DNA from: Kerstersia gyiorum
Lineage (GTDB): Bacteria; Pseudomonadota; Gammaproteobacteria; Burkholderiales; Burkholderiaceae_B
Assembly: GCF_004216755.1 (NCBI RefSeq)
Contig: NZ_SGWZ01000002.1
Span: forward strand, 496,001 to 560,000
DNA length: 64,000 bases
Direction of reading: 5' to 3'
Made by a program: the position numbers and the translations under genes. Below are positions 8,170-17,403 of this stretch, piece by piece; position 1 is the stretch's first letter; every line of letters begins with the position of its first letter. The notes under the pieces were generated by a model. The model searched no databases and had not been told where the DNA came from. It saw only the letters and a program-made list of their open reading frames with translations.

Positions 8170-9753
8170 ATGACTTTTTCTCCTCGCCGCCGCTTCGAAT
8201 CTCCTGCCTGTGTCGTCCCCGCCGAAGAGGATATCCATCGGGAAACAAAGGGTTTTCCCGATGTGGGCGATCCGCAGGATGAGGCGTTTCCGCCTGCAGG
8301 CGGCCGTAGTCGGCCACCCGTTTTGAGCGTCTGGCAATTGAACCAGCAGGTCAGTGACATTCTGGAAGCAGGTTTACCGCAACAATGGGTGGGCGGAGAG
8401 GTTTCCAATTTCACCCGGGCGGCGTCAGGGCACTGGTATTTCACTCTCAAGGATGCGCGGGCCAGCGTGCGGGCCGTCATGTTCCGTGGGCGCGCCCAGG
8501 CCGTCGGCTTCGAGCCGCGCCAGGGGGACAAGATCGAAGTCCTGGCACGCGTGTCAGTCTATGCGCCTCGTGGTGAATATCAATTGCAAGTCGAGGGCAT
8601 GCGCCGCGCGGGTCTGGGCGACCTCTATGAAGCGTTTTTGCGCTTGAAGGAAAAACTGGCGGCGCTGGGCCTGCTTGATGCGGAACGCAAGCGTCCCATT
8701 CCTGTTCTGCCTCGCGCGATCGGTGTGGTGACCTCCCTGCAGGCCGCAGCGCTGCGCGACGTGTTGTCGGCACTGGCGCGTCGTGCGCCCAATGTTCCGG
8801 TCATTATCTATCCCGCGCCGGTGCAGGGCGACGATTCCGCCGCGCGCTTGCGAGAGGCTGTGCTGACGGCAGGGCGCCGGGCGGAAACCGATGTTCTGCT
8901 GGTCGTGCGGGGGGGCGGCAGTATCGAATCGCTGTGGAGTTTCAATGATGAAGGCCTGGCGCTGGCCATCGCCAACAGTCCGGTGCCGGTGATCAGCGGT
9001 GTGGGGCATGAAACGGATTTCACCATTGCCGATTTCGTGGCAGACCTGCGGGCCCCCACGCCGACGGCAGCCGCCGAATTGGCGTGCGTGCCCAGGGCAG
9101 ACTGGCTGGCACGCCTGGCGACATTGGGGCGCGGCTTGGCGCGCGCCCAACGGCGGCGCCTGGAATTATGGGCGCAACGGCTGGACTACGCCCAGGCCCG
9201 CATGGTGTCGCCGGCGCAGCAATGGGCGCAGCGTCGCGAACGCCTGCAGGCCCGGCTGGCTTCCATGCAGGCCAGTGTCCGGCACCAGCAGTCCAGGCGC
9301 AGCAGCCAATTAGCCTTGTTACAGGCAAGGCTCGCCCACGCTGTGCCGGATCCCGAACGGCATGGACAGCGCCTGGCGCAACTGCGGCGTGACTTGGTCC
9401 AGCGTGCGCAAGGTGCGCAGGAGCGTCGCCAGCGCAAACTGGAAAATCTGGTGGCTCGCCTGCGCACGCTGAATCCCGAAAATACCCTGGCGCGTGGTTA
9501 TGCCATCGCCTGGAGCGAGGCTGGCCATGTCGTGACCGATGCTACTGCACTGGCAGCCGGCCAGCCGCTGACCTTGCAGTTGGCGCAGGGTAGCAAGCAG
9601 GTGGCAGTCATGGGTGCGGATGGCGCCGGCCGCAGCCAGGAAAAACCTGCGGCCCAGAGGCGTACGCCAACAAAGGCGCAGCCGCGTGCGGCAGCTAGGC
9701 GTCCAGCCGGACAGGACGCAGACACGGATAATCAGGGCAATCTGCCTTTGTAA
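8170..9753 (+). CDS. xseA: Exodeoxyribonuclease VII large subunit
   Basis: A 527-residue XseA, which with XseB degrades single-stranded DNA from both ends. An N-terminal tail of about 48 residues precedes PPVLSVWQLNQQVSDILE. The OB-fold follows (WVGGEVSNFTRAASGHWYFTLKD), then the catalytic core with GVVTSLQAAALRD, VVRGGGSIESLWSFNDEGLA and GVGHETDFTIADFVADLRAPTPTAAAE, then a long coiled coil and a conserved ENTLARGYAI end. The last 45 residues are Pro/Ala/Lys-rich and probably unstructured. The ATG at 8170 has no clear ribosome site. Confidence 0.96.
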   Translation: MTFSPRRRFESPACVVPAEEDIHRETKGFPDVGDPQDEAFPPAGGRSRPPVLSVWQLNQQVSDILEAGLPQQWVGGEVSNFTRAASGHWYFTLKDARASVRAVMFRGRAQAVGFEPRQGDKIEVLARVSVYAPRGEYQLQVEGMRRAGLGDLYEAFLRLKEKLAALGLLDAERKRPIPVLPRAIGVVTSLQAAALRDVLSALARRAPNVPVIIYPAPVQGDDSAARLREAVLTAGRRAETDVLLVVRGGGSIESLWSFNDEGLALAIANSPVPVISGVGHETDFTIADFVADLRAPTPTAAAELACVPRADWLARLATLGRGLARAQRRRLELWAQRLDYAQARMVSPAQQWAQRRERLQARLASMQASVRHQQSRRSSQLALLQARLAHAVPDPERHGQRLAQLRRDLVQRAQGAQERRQRKLENLVARLRTLNPENTLARGYAIAWSEAGHVVTDATALAAGQPLTLQLAQGSKQVAVMGADGAGRSQEKPAAQRRTPTKAQPRAAARRPAGQDADTDNQGNLPL

Positions 9754-10064
9754 GGATAGCGGCATGGGGTGCCCGCTATGCTGCGCCCGCCATTACCTCG
9801 ATGGCGAGCGGGCGTTGCGTGCGACCTTAAATACGGAATTACTGATTTTGGGACTATTCCCAGTGTGCCTCTGAGGCAAATTATTTCGCCGCGCAATCCC
9901 ATATTGATGGCATGGGATCTATCTCGCATCCAAATTGCCCATTAGCTTATGGAATTTCCTAATTGGCAAATGTGCCTGGCAAGGCGAGGATCGGCTCTTG
10001 TACTGGTGCATCGTGCCTTCAGGCCCCCAAGACGCCCGACCTCAGGCCGGGCGTCTTGGTGTAC
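9754..10064. other. Intergenic region with hairpins, lower GC than flanks
   Basis: No gene is supported. The part around 9830-9960 is clearly more AT-rich than its surroundings. It holds the inverted repeat ATCCCAT...ATGGGAT (9896-9918). At 10027-10059 a GC-rich stem (CCAAGACGCCCG and its complement) sits between the convergent xseA and DUF192 genes. It resembles a terminator but lacks a T run on either strand. Confidence 0.5.
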
Positions 10065-10544
10065 TCAGGGCTGGACCGGTGCCGGCAGCCCGCGCAATAC
10101 GGCACCTGCGGCAAAGCCGCGCTCGGCAAACCAGCCTTGCGGCATTTCCAGCGCCTGGCTGACCGGTTCTTCCGAGCAGTGAGGCGTGTCGTCCTGGGGT
10201 TGCATGTCGGCAATATTGACAATGCCGCCCTGGTTGTCCAGGAAAGCGATGCTCAGGGGGATATAGGTGTTGCGCATCCAGAAACACTGGACGTCAGGCG
10301 CTTCGAAGACGAAAAGCATGCCGGCGTTGGCGGCCAGTTCACGGCGGAACATCAGCCCGGTCTGGCGTGTTTCAGGGGTATTGGCGACCTCGGCATGGAT
10401 CAGATGCATGCCTGCCTGAATTGTGATGACAGGTAAAGGTGCGGCAGGGTTGCCCTGGACGGGCAGGGCGGCATTGGCCAGTAACAGGGCTGACGCCCAG
10501 GCGAAGGCGCCAGCACGGCGCTTGAACAGGGAAACAATGGACAT
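10065..10544 (-). CDS. DUF192 family exported protein
   Basis: A 159-residue protein. From the ATG at 10544 it has a signal peptide (MSIVSLFKRRAGAFAWASAL, cleavage probably near VQG-NPA). The DUF192 core follows: EVANTPETRQTGLMFRRELAANAGMLFVF, CFWMRNTYIPLSIAFLD and ALEMPQGWF. The family is widespread and mostly of unknown function. The frame is open for 36 more codons upstream, but only the 10544 start gives a sensible export signal. Monocistronic. Confidence 0.9.
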   Translation of the reverse strand: MSIVSLFKRRAGAFAWASALLLANAALPVQGNPAAPLPVITIQAGMHLIHAEVANTPETRQTGLMFRRELAANAGMLFVFEAPDVQCFWMRNTYIPLSIAFLDNQGGIVNIADMQPQDDTPHCSEEPVSQALEMPQGWFAERGFAAGAVLRGLPAPVQP

Positions 10545-10898
10545 GTTGCAGCAGGGCAGCAGGTGCGGTGGAAAGGGTTGGGAAGCCGGTACGGACACAA
10601 TGCCTGAATGATAACGGTGTCGTGGGCCTGGCGGAAACGGCTGGCGCTGCAATGGGCGAGGACGCCGGGGCGGCTATGCCGACGCGCAGGGAAGCTGGGC
10701 GTGCCGGCCGGTGCACTGCCTGGGCGGCAGCAGTCTGGCTGACGGAAAAGTGTGGGTTGGGAGGGGCGGCGGATATCCGGCGATGCTGCCTTCTGGCAAA
10801 GGGGGAGCGCAAGGCGGCGCAGGGTGGAACCAGCCGGTGCAGGCACTGGGAAGCCAGCCCTTCCTGAGTGGAAGGGCTGGTTAATCGGCCACGGAAGC
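10545..10898. other. Intergenic region between DUF192 gene and cold-shock gene
   Basis: I see no gene. The region must carry the DUF192 promoter. At 10854-10880 it holds a hairpin with 11-base arms (CCAGCCCTTCC and complement) and a 5-base loop, just downstream of the cold-shock gene. It is probably that gene's terminator, although the T run is missing. Confidence 0.45.
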
Positions 10899-11144
10899 TT
10901 AGGCGGAAGTAATATTCAGGGCTTGTTTGCCCTTCGGGCCCTGGATGATGTCGAAGGAAACCTTCTGGCCTTCCTTCAGGGTTTTGAATCCTTCCATCTG
11001 GATGGAGGAGAAGTGAGCGAACAAGTCCTCGTCGCCGTTGTCGGGCGTGATGAAGCCAAAGCCCTTGGCGTCATTGAACCACTTGACGGTACCCGTGGAT
11101 TTTTCAGTGGACTCGGTTTGAGTGGAAGCAGTAGTGTCGGACAT
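10899..11144 (-). CDS. Cold-shock domain protein with acidic N-terminal extension
   Basis: An 81-residue protein with a single cold-shock domain. It has the RNP1 motif KGFGFI and the RNP2-like DLFAHFSSI, which bind single-stranded RNA and DNA. A Ser/Thr/Glu-rich tail of about 17 residues (MSDTTASTQTESTEKSTGTV) precedes the domain, which normally starts right at the N-terminus. It is divergent from clpS, with about 300 bases between them that would fit the long leader usual in csp genes. Confidence 0.93.
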   Translation of the reverse strand: MSDTTASTQTESTEKSTGTVKWFNDAKGFGFITPDNGDEDLFAHFSSIQMEGFKTLKEGQKVSFDIIQGPKGKQALNITSA

Positions 11145-11446
11145 GCAAACAGCCTCATGAATCGAGTGAAACGGTCCGGCATGTACGGCTGCCGGTTCTC
11201 CGATATTGATAATGCTTGGGCTGTCGGGTCACCGTCAAGTGTTGCAAACCCTTAAAATGTAGCCAATGACATAAATACATTGTTTTAAATCACGTTTTGG
11301 GCCGATTTCGGGCTTGAGGCGGGGTTACTGATTGTTGCTTGTGCCGGGCGTGCCGGGACGGGGATGATGACAATTTCCTCCCCGATGCGGCGCCCGCATT
11401 GTTCTTTGGCGCATCGGGCGCCGGTCAAATATCCTACAATACAAGA
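11145..11446. promoter_or_regulatory. Divergent control region, cold-shock gene and clpS
   Basis: A 302-base region between two divergent genes. It is AT-rich around 11255-11290 (atgacataaatacattgttttaaatc). TACAAT at 11435-11440 matches a -10 element but lies only six bases ahead of the clpS ATG, so transcription from it would begin at or just before the start codon. The -35 candidate TTGGCG (11406-11411) is spaced 23 bases, longer than usual. Confidence 0.4.
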
Positions 11447-11782
11447 ATGATTAGCATTAATCTTGCCGCCCAGAGCGGTGTCGAAACTACCGTCGTGGCC
11501 CCGCCCGCACCAGCGGAGCAGAAGGTCGGGCCGCCGCCGCTGTACCAGGTCATCCTGCTCAACGATGACTACACGCCGATGGAATTCGTCGTCGAGGTGC
11601 TGCAGAAATTTTTCGGCAAGGGCATGGAGGAAGCGACTCGCATCATGCTGCAGGTGCATCATGAAGGTCGGGCGGTCTGTGCGATCTATCCGCGTGATAT
11701 CGCCGCCACGCGTGTGGCGCAGGTGTCCCGGTATGCGCGTACGCATCAGCATCCTTTGCAATGCGTTATGGAATCTACCTGA
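11447..11782 (+). CDS. clpS: ATP-dependent Clp protease adapter ClpS
   Basis: A 111-residue adapter that hands N-degron substrates to ClpAP. The core LYQVILLNDDYTPMEFVVEVLQKFF holds the N-degron pocket residues (the NDDYTPMEFV loop), followed by MLQVHHEGRAVCAIYPRDIA. The N-terminal 30 residues are variable, as usual. The frame is open upstream to 11339, but the ATG at 11447 gives the normal length. No Shine-Dalgarno is visible before it. clpA follows 99 bases later. Confidence 0.95.
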   Translation: MISINLAAQSGVETTVVAPPAPAEQKVGPPPLYQVILLNDDYTPMEFVVEVLQKFFGKGMEEATRIMLQVHHEGRAVCAIYPRDIAATRVAQVSRYARTHQHPLQCVMEST

Positions 11783-11881
11783 TTTCCGTGTTTTGCCTCT
11801 CGGGAATGGTGCGCAGCACGGATCAGCATAGAATATAAACCTGTCTCATCGTCCGCCTCGAACGATAATGGAGGGAGCGTC

Positions 11882-14209
11882 GTGATTTCCCAAGAGCTTG
11901 AAGTCAGTCTGCACATGGCGTTCGTCGAGGCGCGCGCCGCCCGTCACGAATTCATCACCGTTGAGCACTTGCTGCTGTCGCTGCTGGATAACGTTTCGGC
12001 GGCTGAAGTACTGCGCGCCTGCAACGTCGATCTTGAATTGCTGCGCAGCAATTTGCGCCAGTTCGTGGCCGAGAATACGCCCGTGGCGGCAGAGGGTGCC
12101 GAAGTCGACACCCAGCCGACCCTGGGGTTCCAGCGCGTGATTCAGCGCGCCATCATGCATGTGTCGTCCAGTGGCGGTACCGCGCGCAAGCCGGTCAGCG
12201 GCGCCAATGTCCTGGTGGCCATCTTTGGCGAAAAGGATTCTCACGCTGCCTACTACCTGCAACAACAAGGGTTGACACGGCTGGCTGTCGTCAACTACCT
12301 GTCGCATGGCATTGCGCCCAAGGCGACTGAAGAGGCGCCGGAATCGCCTGCGCCCCAGCAGCCCCGCACGCCGCAATCCGAAACGGGCGACAACCGCCAG
12401 CAATCGCCGTTGGAACAGTATGCGCACAACCTGAACGCTGCCGCGCTGGCGGGCCGCATCGACCCGCTCATCGGGCGCGAAGAGGAAGTCGAACGTGTCA
12501 TCCAGATTCTCTGCCGCCGGCGCAAGAACAACCCCTTGCTGGTGGGTGAGGCCGGTGTCGGCAAGACTGCCATCGCTGAAGGCCTGGCCTGGCGCGTAAC
12601 GCGTGGCGACGTGCCAGAGATTCTGTGCGAAACCCAGGTTTACGCACTGGATATCGGTGCCTTGCTGGCCGGGACCAAATACCGTGGCGACTTCGAGCAG
12701 CGCCTGAAGGCGGTGCTCAAGCAGCTCAAGGGCAACCCGAACGCAGTACTGTTCATCGACGAGATCCACACCTTGATCGGTGCCGGTTCTGCGTCTGGCG
12801 GTACGCTGGATGCTTCCAACCTGCTCAAGCCTGCCTTGTCCTCGGGCCAGCTCAAGTGCATGGGCGCGACCACCTATACCGAGTACCGCGGCATTTTCGA
12901 GAAGGATTCGGCGCTTTCGCGGCGTTTCCAGAAGGTGGATGTTGCCGAGCCGACAGTGGCCCAGACCGTACAGATTCTGCGCGGCCTGAAAAGCCGCTTT
13001 GAATCCCACCACGGCGTGCGCTACGCCAATACGGCGCTGGTGGCCGCCGCGGAATTGTCCGCACGCCATATCAGCGACCGGCATCTGCCGGACAAGGCCA
13101 TCGACGTCATTGACGAAGCTGGCGCGGCGCAGCGCCTGCTGCCCAAGTCCAAGCAGAAGAAGGTGATCAGCCGGACCGACATCGAGGCCATCGTTGCACG
13201 CATGGCCCGCATTCCGCCGCAGTCCGTTTCGACAGACGACCGCAATCGCCTGGCCAGCCTGGAACGCGACCTGCAAGCGGTCGTGTTCGGCCAGGATCCT
13301 GCCATCGAGGCGCTCGCGGCGGCGATCAAGATGTCGCGCTCCGGCCTGGGCAAGACGGACAAGCCCATCGGTTCTTTCCTGTTCTCCGGTCCAACGGGGG
13401 TAGGCAAGACCGAAGTGGCGCGCCAGCTGGCGTTCACGCTCGGGGTCGAGCTGCTGCGTTTCGATATGTCCGAGTACATGGAACGCCATGCGGTGTCGCG
13501 CCTGATCGGCGCGCCGCCGGGATATGTCGGCTTTGATCAGGGCGGTTTGCTGACGGAGGCTGTCAGCAAGCATCCGCATTGCGTGCTGCTGCTCGACGAA
13601 ATCGAGAAGGCGCATCCTGACGTGTTCAATATCCTGTTGCAGGTGATGGATCATGGCGCGCTGACGGACAACAACGGCCGCAAGGCAGACCTGCGCAACG
13701 TGATTCTGATCATGACCACCAATGCCGGTGCGGAAAGCCTGAGCAAGCGTTCGATCGGCTTTGCCCAGAGCGAAACGCGTGGCGATGAAATGGCGGAAAT
13801 CAAGCGCCTGTTCTCGCCGGAGTTCCGCAACCGGCTGGACGCCATCGTGTCGTTTGCCCCCTTGTCGCGCGACATCATCCTGCGCGTGGTGGACAAGTTC
13901 CTGCTGCAACTGGAACAGCAGCTGCACGAAAAGCGTGTCGAGGCGACTTTCACCGATACGCTGCGCGAGCATCTGGCAGCGGAAGGTTTCGATCCGCTGA
14001 TGGGGGCGCGTCCGATGCAACGCCTGATCCAGGACACGATACGCAAGGCGCTGGCTGACGAACTCCTGTTCGGCAAGCTGACGCAGGGCGGTTCCGTGGT
14101 GGTGGATCTGGATGGCAACGGCAATGTCGTTCTGAACTTTCCGAAACAGGACGATGCCCAGGCCAGTGGTGCAGGCAGCGACCGCCCCGAAGAAGCTTTG
14201 GCGGATTGA
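11882..14209 (+). CDS. clpA: ATP-dependent Clp protease ATP-binding subunit ClpA
   Basis: A 775-residue Hsp100 unfoldase that feeds ClpP. It has an N-terminal double Clp-N domain (ISQELEVSLHMAFVEARAARHEFITVEHLLLSLLDN). The first AAA module has Walker A GEAGVGKT (222-229) and Walker B VLFIDEIHTLIGAG. The second has GPTGVGKT (503-510) and VLLLDEIEKAHPDV. No long M-domain separates the modules, which distinguishes ClpA from ClpB. It starts with GTG at 11882, well supported by GGAGGG eight bases upstream. It pairs with clpS. Confidence 0.97.
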   Translation: MISQELEVSLHMAFVEARAARHEFITVEHLLLSLLDNVSAAEVLRACNVDLELLRSNLRQFVAENTPVAAEGAEVDTQPTLGFQRVIQRAIMHVSSSGGTARKPVSGANVLVAIFGEKDSHAAYYLQQQGLTRLAVVNYLSHGIAPKATEEAPESPAPQQPRTPQSETGDNRQQSPLEQYAHNLNAAALAGRIDPLIGREEEVERVIQILCRRRKNNPLLVGEAGVGKTAIAEGLAWRVTRGDVPEILCETQVYALDIGALLAGTKYRGDFEQRLKAVLKQLKGNPNAVLFIDEIHTLIGAGSASGGTLDASNLLKPALSSGQLKCMGATTYTEYRGIFEKDSALSRRFQKVDVAEPTVAQTVQILRGLKSRFESHHGVRYANTALVAAAELSARHISDRHLPDKAIDVIDEAGAAQRLLPKSKQKKVISRTDIEAIVARMARIPPQSVSTDDRNRLASLERDLQAVVFGQDPAIEALAAAIKMSRSGLGKTDKPIGSFLFSGPTGVGKTEVARQLAFTLGVELLRFDMSEYMERHAVSRLIGAPPGYVGFDQGGLLTEAVSKHPHCVLLLDEIEKAHPDVFNILLQVMDHGALTDNNGRKADLRNVILIMTTNAGAESLSKRSIGFAQSETRGDEMAEIKRLFSPEFRNRLDAIVSFAPLSRDIILRVVDKFLLQLEQQLHEKRVEATFTDTLREHLAAEGFDPLMGARPMQRLIQDTIRKALADELLFGKLTQGGSVVVDLDGNGNVVLNFPKQDDAQASGAGSDRPEEALAD

Positions 14210-14234
14210 ACCACTGCCTGTAAATGCCCGCCTG

Positions 14235-14298
14235 ATGGCAGCCATTGCGGGCTGCCATGAAGAAACCCGGTCAGTTCACATTCTGGCCGGGTTTTTTA
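14235..14298 (+). terminator. Terminator after clpA (two hairpins)
   Basis: A first stem ATGGCAGCC/GGCTGCCAT lies at 14235-14258. A second, stronger one is AAACCCGG/CCGGGTTT (about 14263-14294), extended by a TCAG/CTGG pairing and ending in a run of T. It is a textbook Rho-independent terminator for the clpS-clpA transcript, about 30-90 bases past the clpA stop. Confidence 0.85.
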
Positions 14299-14313
14299 TT
14301 CGCGCGGCAGGGC

Positions 14314-14763
14314 TCAGCGGGTGCCGGTGCTGCCGAATCCACCGGTACCGCGGTCGCTGCTTTCAAAATCTTCCACGACTTCGAATGCCGCCTGGACGAC
14401 GGGAACAATGATCATCTGGGCGATGCGTTCCATGGGTTCGATGACAAAGGCTTGCTGGCTGCGGTTCCAGACCGAAACCTGCAGCTGGCCCTGGTAGTCC
14501 GAGTCGATCAGGCCCACCAGATTGCCCAGTACGATGCCGTGCTTATGGCCCAGGCCGGAGCGGGGCAGGAACATGGCGGCGTAGCCGGGGTCGCCGATGT
14601 GGATGGCCAGGCCGGTGGGAATCAGGGCCGTAGCGCCCGGCGCCAGTTCCAGCGGCGCATCCAGGCAGGCGCGCAGGTCCAGGCCGGCGGAGCCTGGCGT
14701 GGCATAGGCGGGCAGCGATGCCGCCATGCGCGGGTCCAGGATTTTCAGGGCGATGGTTTTCAT
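14314..14763 (-). CDS. dut: dUTP diphosphatase
   Basis: A 149-residue trimeric dUTPase (dUTP to dUMP + PPi, keeping uracil out of DNA and supplying dTMP synthesis). All five family motifs are recognisable: PGSAGLDLRA, PRSGLGHKHG, GNLVGLIDSDYQG, RIAQMIIVP and, at the C-terminus, RGTGGFGSTG. The ATG at 14763 is chosen over one eight codons upstream because MKTIALKILDPRM is the conserved beginning; AGGACA lies ahead of it. It converges with clpA. Confidence 0.96.
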   Translation of the reverse strand: MKTIALKILDPRMAASLPAYATPGSAGLDLRACLDAPLELAPGATALIPTGLAIHIGDPGYAAMFLPRSGLGHKHGIVLGNLVGLIDSDYQGQLQVSVWNRSQQAFVIEPMERIAQMIIVPVVQAAFEVVEDFESSDRGTGGFGSTGTR

Positions 14764-14865
14764 GACTTGTGTCCTGTCTTGTATCAAAAAGCTTGTGTCT
14801 TGAAGTTGCTGGCGACGCGGTGCGAATACCGGGCGCGTGGGGCCGGCCTGTGGCCGGGCCGGGAC

Positions 14866-15579
14866 TCAGTGCCCGGTGTTCGGATAATCGTCGTCTTTCT
14901 TGATGGCAGGGCGTTTCTTGCCCTTGTCCGGCTCATTGCCGGATTTGATCGAGTGGCGGATGGAAAAGATGACGAACACCGCCACGATGATGAAAAACAA
15001 GCCTTCCGGCCTGGGGTTGTTCAACATGTCCCCGACAATATTGAAGAGGGGCACGAAAACCAGTATGGCAATGAGCAAAGGCCAGTTGGAGCGTTTCTTC
15101 CTGCTTGCTGCTTCCGGCTTTTCCTGGGGCGAGTCGGCGGCGTTAGGCGCCGCCGACTCGGGAACATTGCCATAGTTGCCGTAGCTGGCGGAGTTGCCCG
15201 TTGAGACCGACTGCGATGATGCTTTCTGGGCCTGCCATGCGCTACCCAGCCTCAGGCTGTCGGACGCGGCGGGAACAGAGGCGGCCGTGGATTGCTTGGG
15301 CGTTGCGTTACCTTGGGATGTCCGGGACGTCTGGGAGGCTGGCCGCGAGGTTGCCGTTGCACCGTCAGCCGAAGCCTGTGCTGCTTTCCGCTTGGCCTCC
15401 TGCAATGCTTTTTGCGCGGCTAGCTGGATGGCTCGTGCTGCCGCCGGCTTGCGAGTGCTACCCGCATTGCCTGCGTCTGCCTCGGGCAGTCCGAAGTTGC
15501 CGGCCTGGCTGCGTTGCGTCAGTTTTTCGATATAGGCGGCGTAATCGCCTTTTGGGGGCGTATCGTCATGCAAGGGCAT
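14866..15579 (-). CDS. Hypothetical Ala/Ser-rich membrane protein
   Basis: A 237-residue protein with three parts. The N-terminal 30 residues (MPLHDDTPPKGDYAAYIEKL) are polar. A long low-complexity Ala/Ser/Gln/Thr-rich linker covers about residues 45-165. Two closely spaced membrane segments (NWPLLIAILVFVPLFNIVGDML and GLFFIIVAVFVIFSI) precede a charged tail ending KKDDDYPNTGH. The ATG at 15579 has AGGAGA seven bases upstream. It follows coaBC by about 75 bases and may belong to that operon. I do not recognise a family. Confidence 0.75.
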   Translation of the reverse strand: MPLHDDTPPKGDYAAYIEKLTQRSQAGNFGLPEADAGNAGSTRKPAAARAIQLAAQKALQEAKRKAAQASADGATATSRPASQTSRTSQGNATPKQSTAASVPAASDSLRLGSAWQAQKASSQSVSTGNSASYGNYGNVPESAAPNAADSPQEKPEAASRKKRSNWPLLIAILVFVPLFNIVGDMLNNPRPEGLFFIIVAVFVIFSIRHSIKSGNEPDKGKKRPAIKKDDDYPNTGH

Positions 15580-15654
15580 GCGCTTCTCCTGGGGCCCTGG
15601 GCTCTCCTGGCCGCCCGGCACGCGCAGATGACGTGCCCGGCGGCCAGGAATCAA

Positions 15655-16866
15655 TCAGGCGCTGTGATGGCGTTGCGGTGCCCGGCGGGCGATTTCGCCT
15701 ATCAGGCGCCGGGCGGCGCTGAGCTTGTCGGCCGCAGGAAGGTGATGGCAGCCTGCGGCGTCAAACAGGCTCAGGCGGGTATCGTCGCCATCCATGACAT
15801 CCTGTGCAAGATTACCGACCAGCAAGTCTATGCCTTTGCGTTGGCGCTTTTCCTCGGCGTGCTGAACCAGCTTCTCGGTTTCAGCGGCAAAGCCGACGCA
15901 CCAGGGGCCATCAGGCAGGGCAGCGACGCTGGCAAGGATATCGGGATTCGGGATGAATTCCAGTACCGGCACGCCACGGCCGTTATCGGTTTTCTTGATC
16001 TTGTGCTCGGCAGGATTGGCTACCCGCCAGTCCGCGACGGCGGCGACCGCAATGAAAATATCGGCTTCGCCAGTACGGCTCATGACGGCTTGGTGCATTT
16101 CCAGGGCAGTGTGCACGGAAATGCGCTCGACGCCATAAGGGGCGGCCAGCGCCGTCGGGCCCGAAACCAGGGTAACGTTGGCCCCGGCCTCGAAGGCGGC
16201 GCGTGCCAGGGCATAACCTGTTTTGCCCGAGGAGCGGTTGCTGATGACGCGTACCGGGTCTATGGGTTCGGAAGTCGGGCCTGCCGTCAGCAGCACCCGC
16301 TTGCCCTGCAGCACCTTGGGCTGGAAGAAGGCGATGATTTCCGCCAGGATCTCCGCGGGCTCGAGCATGCGGCCGTCGCCGGTCTCGCCACAGGCCTGGT
16401 GGCCGCTGCCGGGGCCGATGATGATGACACCGTCCTCGCGCAGCTGGCGCACGTTGCGTTGCGTGGCAGGGTTGTCCCACATTTCGCGGTTCATGGCGGG
16501 TGCCAGGATCAGCGGGCAGGTGCGGGCCAGGCACAGGGTCGCCAGCAGGTCGTCGGCGCGGCCCTGTACCAGGCGCGCCATGAAATCCGCCGATGCGGGG
16601 GCGATGACAATGGCATCGGCCCCGCGCGACAGATTGATGTGCGGCATGTTGTTGGGCTGGCGGTTGTCCCAGGCATCGGTATGAACCGGCCGGCCGGACA
16701 GCGCCTGCATGGTGACGGGCGTGATGAAATGCGTGGCGGCATCGGTCATCACGACATCCACCGTGGCGCCGTGGTCGCCCAGGCGGCGCAGCAGTTCGGC
16801 GCTTTTGTAGCAGGCGATGCCGCCGGTCAGGCCCAGTACCAGGCGTTTTTTGTGCAGTTCAGGCAT
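15655..16866 (-). CDS. coaBC: Bifunctional phosphopantothenoylcysteine decarboxylase/phosphopantothenate-cysteine ligase
   Basis: A 403-residue CoA-synthesis enzyme. The N-terminal CoaC half is a flavoprotein with GLTGGIACYKSAELLRRL, INLSRGADAIVIAPASADFMARL and the PxMNxxMW signature (LAPAMNREMWDNPATQRN). The C-terminal CoaB half begins around residue 190 (GKRVLLTAGPTSEPIDPVRVISNRSSG) and contains AAVADW and FAAET. The two reactions add cysteine to 4'-phosphopantothenate using CTP, then decarboxylate the product. It lies 18 bases after lspA on the same strand. Confidence 0.97.
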   Translation of the reverse strand: MPELHKKRLVLGLTGGIACYKSAELLRRLGDHGATVDVVMTDAATHFITPVTMQALSGRPVHTDAWDNRQPNNMPHINLSRGADAIVIAPASADFMARLVQGRADDLLATLCLARTCPLILAPAMNREMWDNPATQRNVRQLREDGVIIIGPGSGHQACGETGDGRMLEPAEILAEIIAFFQPKVLQGKRVLLTAGPTSEPIDPVRVISNRSSGKTGYALARAAFEAGANVTLVSGPTALAAPYGVERISVHTALEMHQAVMSRTGEADIFIAVAAVADWRVANPAEHKIKKTDNGRGVPVLEFIPNPDILASVAALPDGPWCVGFAAETEKLVQHAEEKRQRKGIDLLVGNLAQDVMDGDDTRLSLFDAAGCHHLPAADKLSAARRLIGEIARRAPQRHHSA

Positions 16867-16884
16867 GGCAAGAAGACCGCCTTA

Positions 16885-17403
16885 TCAGGAACCGGCGCGG
16901 ACGCGGCGCGCGCGTGCCAGTTCATCCCAGAGCAGGAGGATGGCACCTACGGTAATGCAGATGTCAGCGAAATTGAACGCAGGGAAATAAGCGTTGTTCC
17001 AATAGAACAGCAGGAAGTCCACGACATGGCCGTGCTGCAGGCGGTCGATCACGTTGCCCAGTGCGCCACCGAGGATCAAGGTCAGCGCCAGGGAAAAGCG
17101 GCGCTGGGCCGCATGGCGACGCAGCAGGAACAAGATGAGCGCACTGGCCACGAAGCCCAGGGCAGTGAAGAACCAGCGCTGCCAGCCGTCGGCGCCTGCC
17201 AGGAAACTGAAGGCAGCGCCTTCGTTGTAGAGCAGGGTGAAGTCGAAGAACGGCAGCAGGTTCATGCGCTGACCATACTGCAGTACCGTATTAAAGTGGT
17301 ACTTGGTCACCTGGTCCAGGCCAATCAGCAGGACGGCCAGGGCCACCCAGCGCCAGAAATCCGGCGCCGAGAGGCGATTCGAGGCTGGCTTGCCCTGGTT
17401 CAT
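16885..17403 (-). CDS. lspA: Lipoprotein signal peptidase (signal peptidase II)
   Basis: A 172-residue inner-membrane aspartyl protease that removes signal peptides from prolipoproteins after lipid attachment. Four hydrophobic segments are evident. The two catalytic aspartates are in GNVIDRL and FNFADICI. The ATG at 17403 overlaps the ileS stop (17400-17402), as in many Proteobacteria, and gives the normal length. Confidence 0.96.
   Translation of the reverse strand: MNQGKPASNRLSAPDFWRWVALAVLLIGLDQVTKYHFNTVLQYGQRMNLLPFFDFTLLYNEGAAFSFLAGADGWQRWFFTALGFVASALILFLLRRHAAQRRFSLALTLILGGALGNVIDRLQHGHVVDFLLFYWNNAYFPAFNFADICITVGAILLLWDELARARRVRAGS

Noticed and set aside
11846..14245. A 799-codon open frame antisense to clpA
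   Set aside because: clpA on the other strand has every expected motif and a good start. The antisense frame is a by-product of GC-rich codon use and has no family features.
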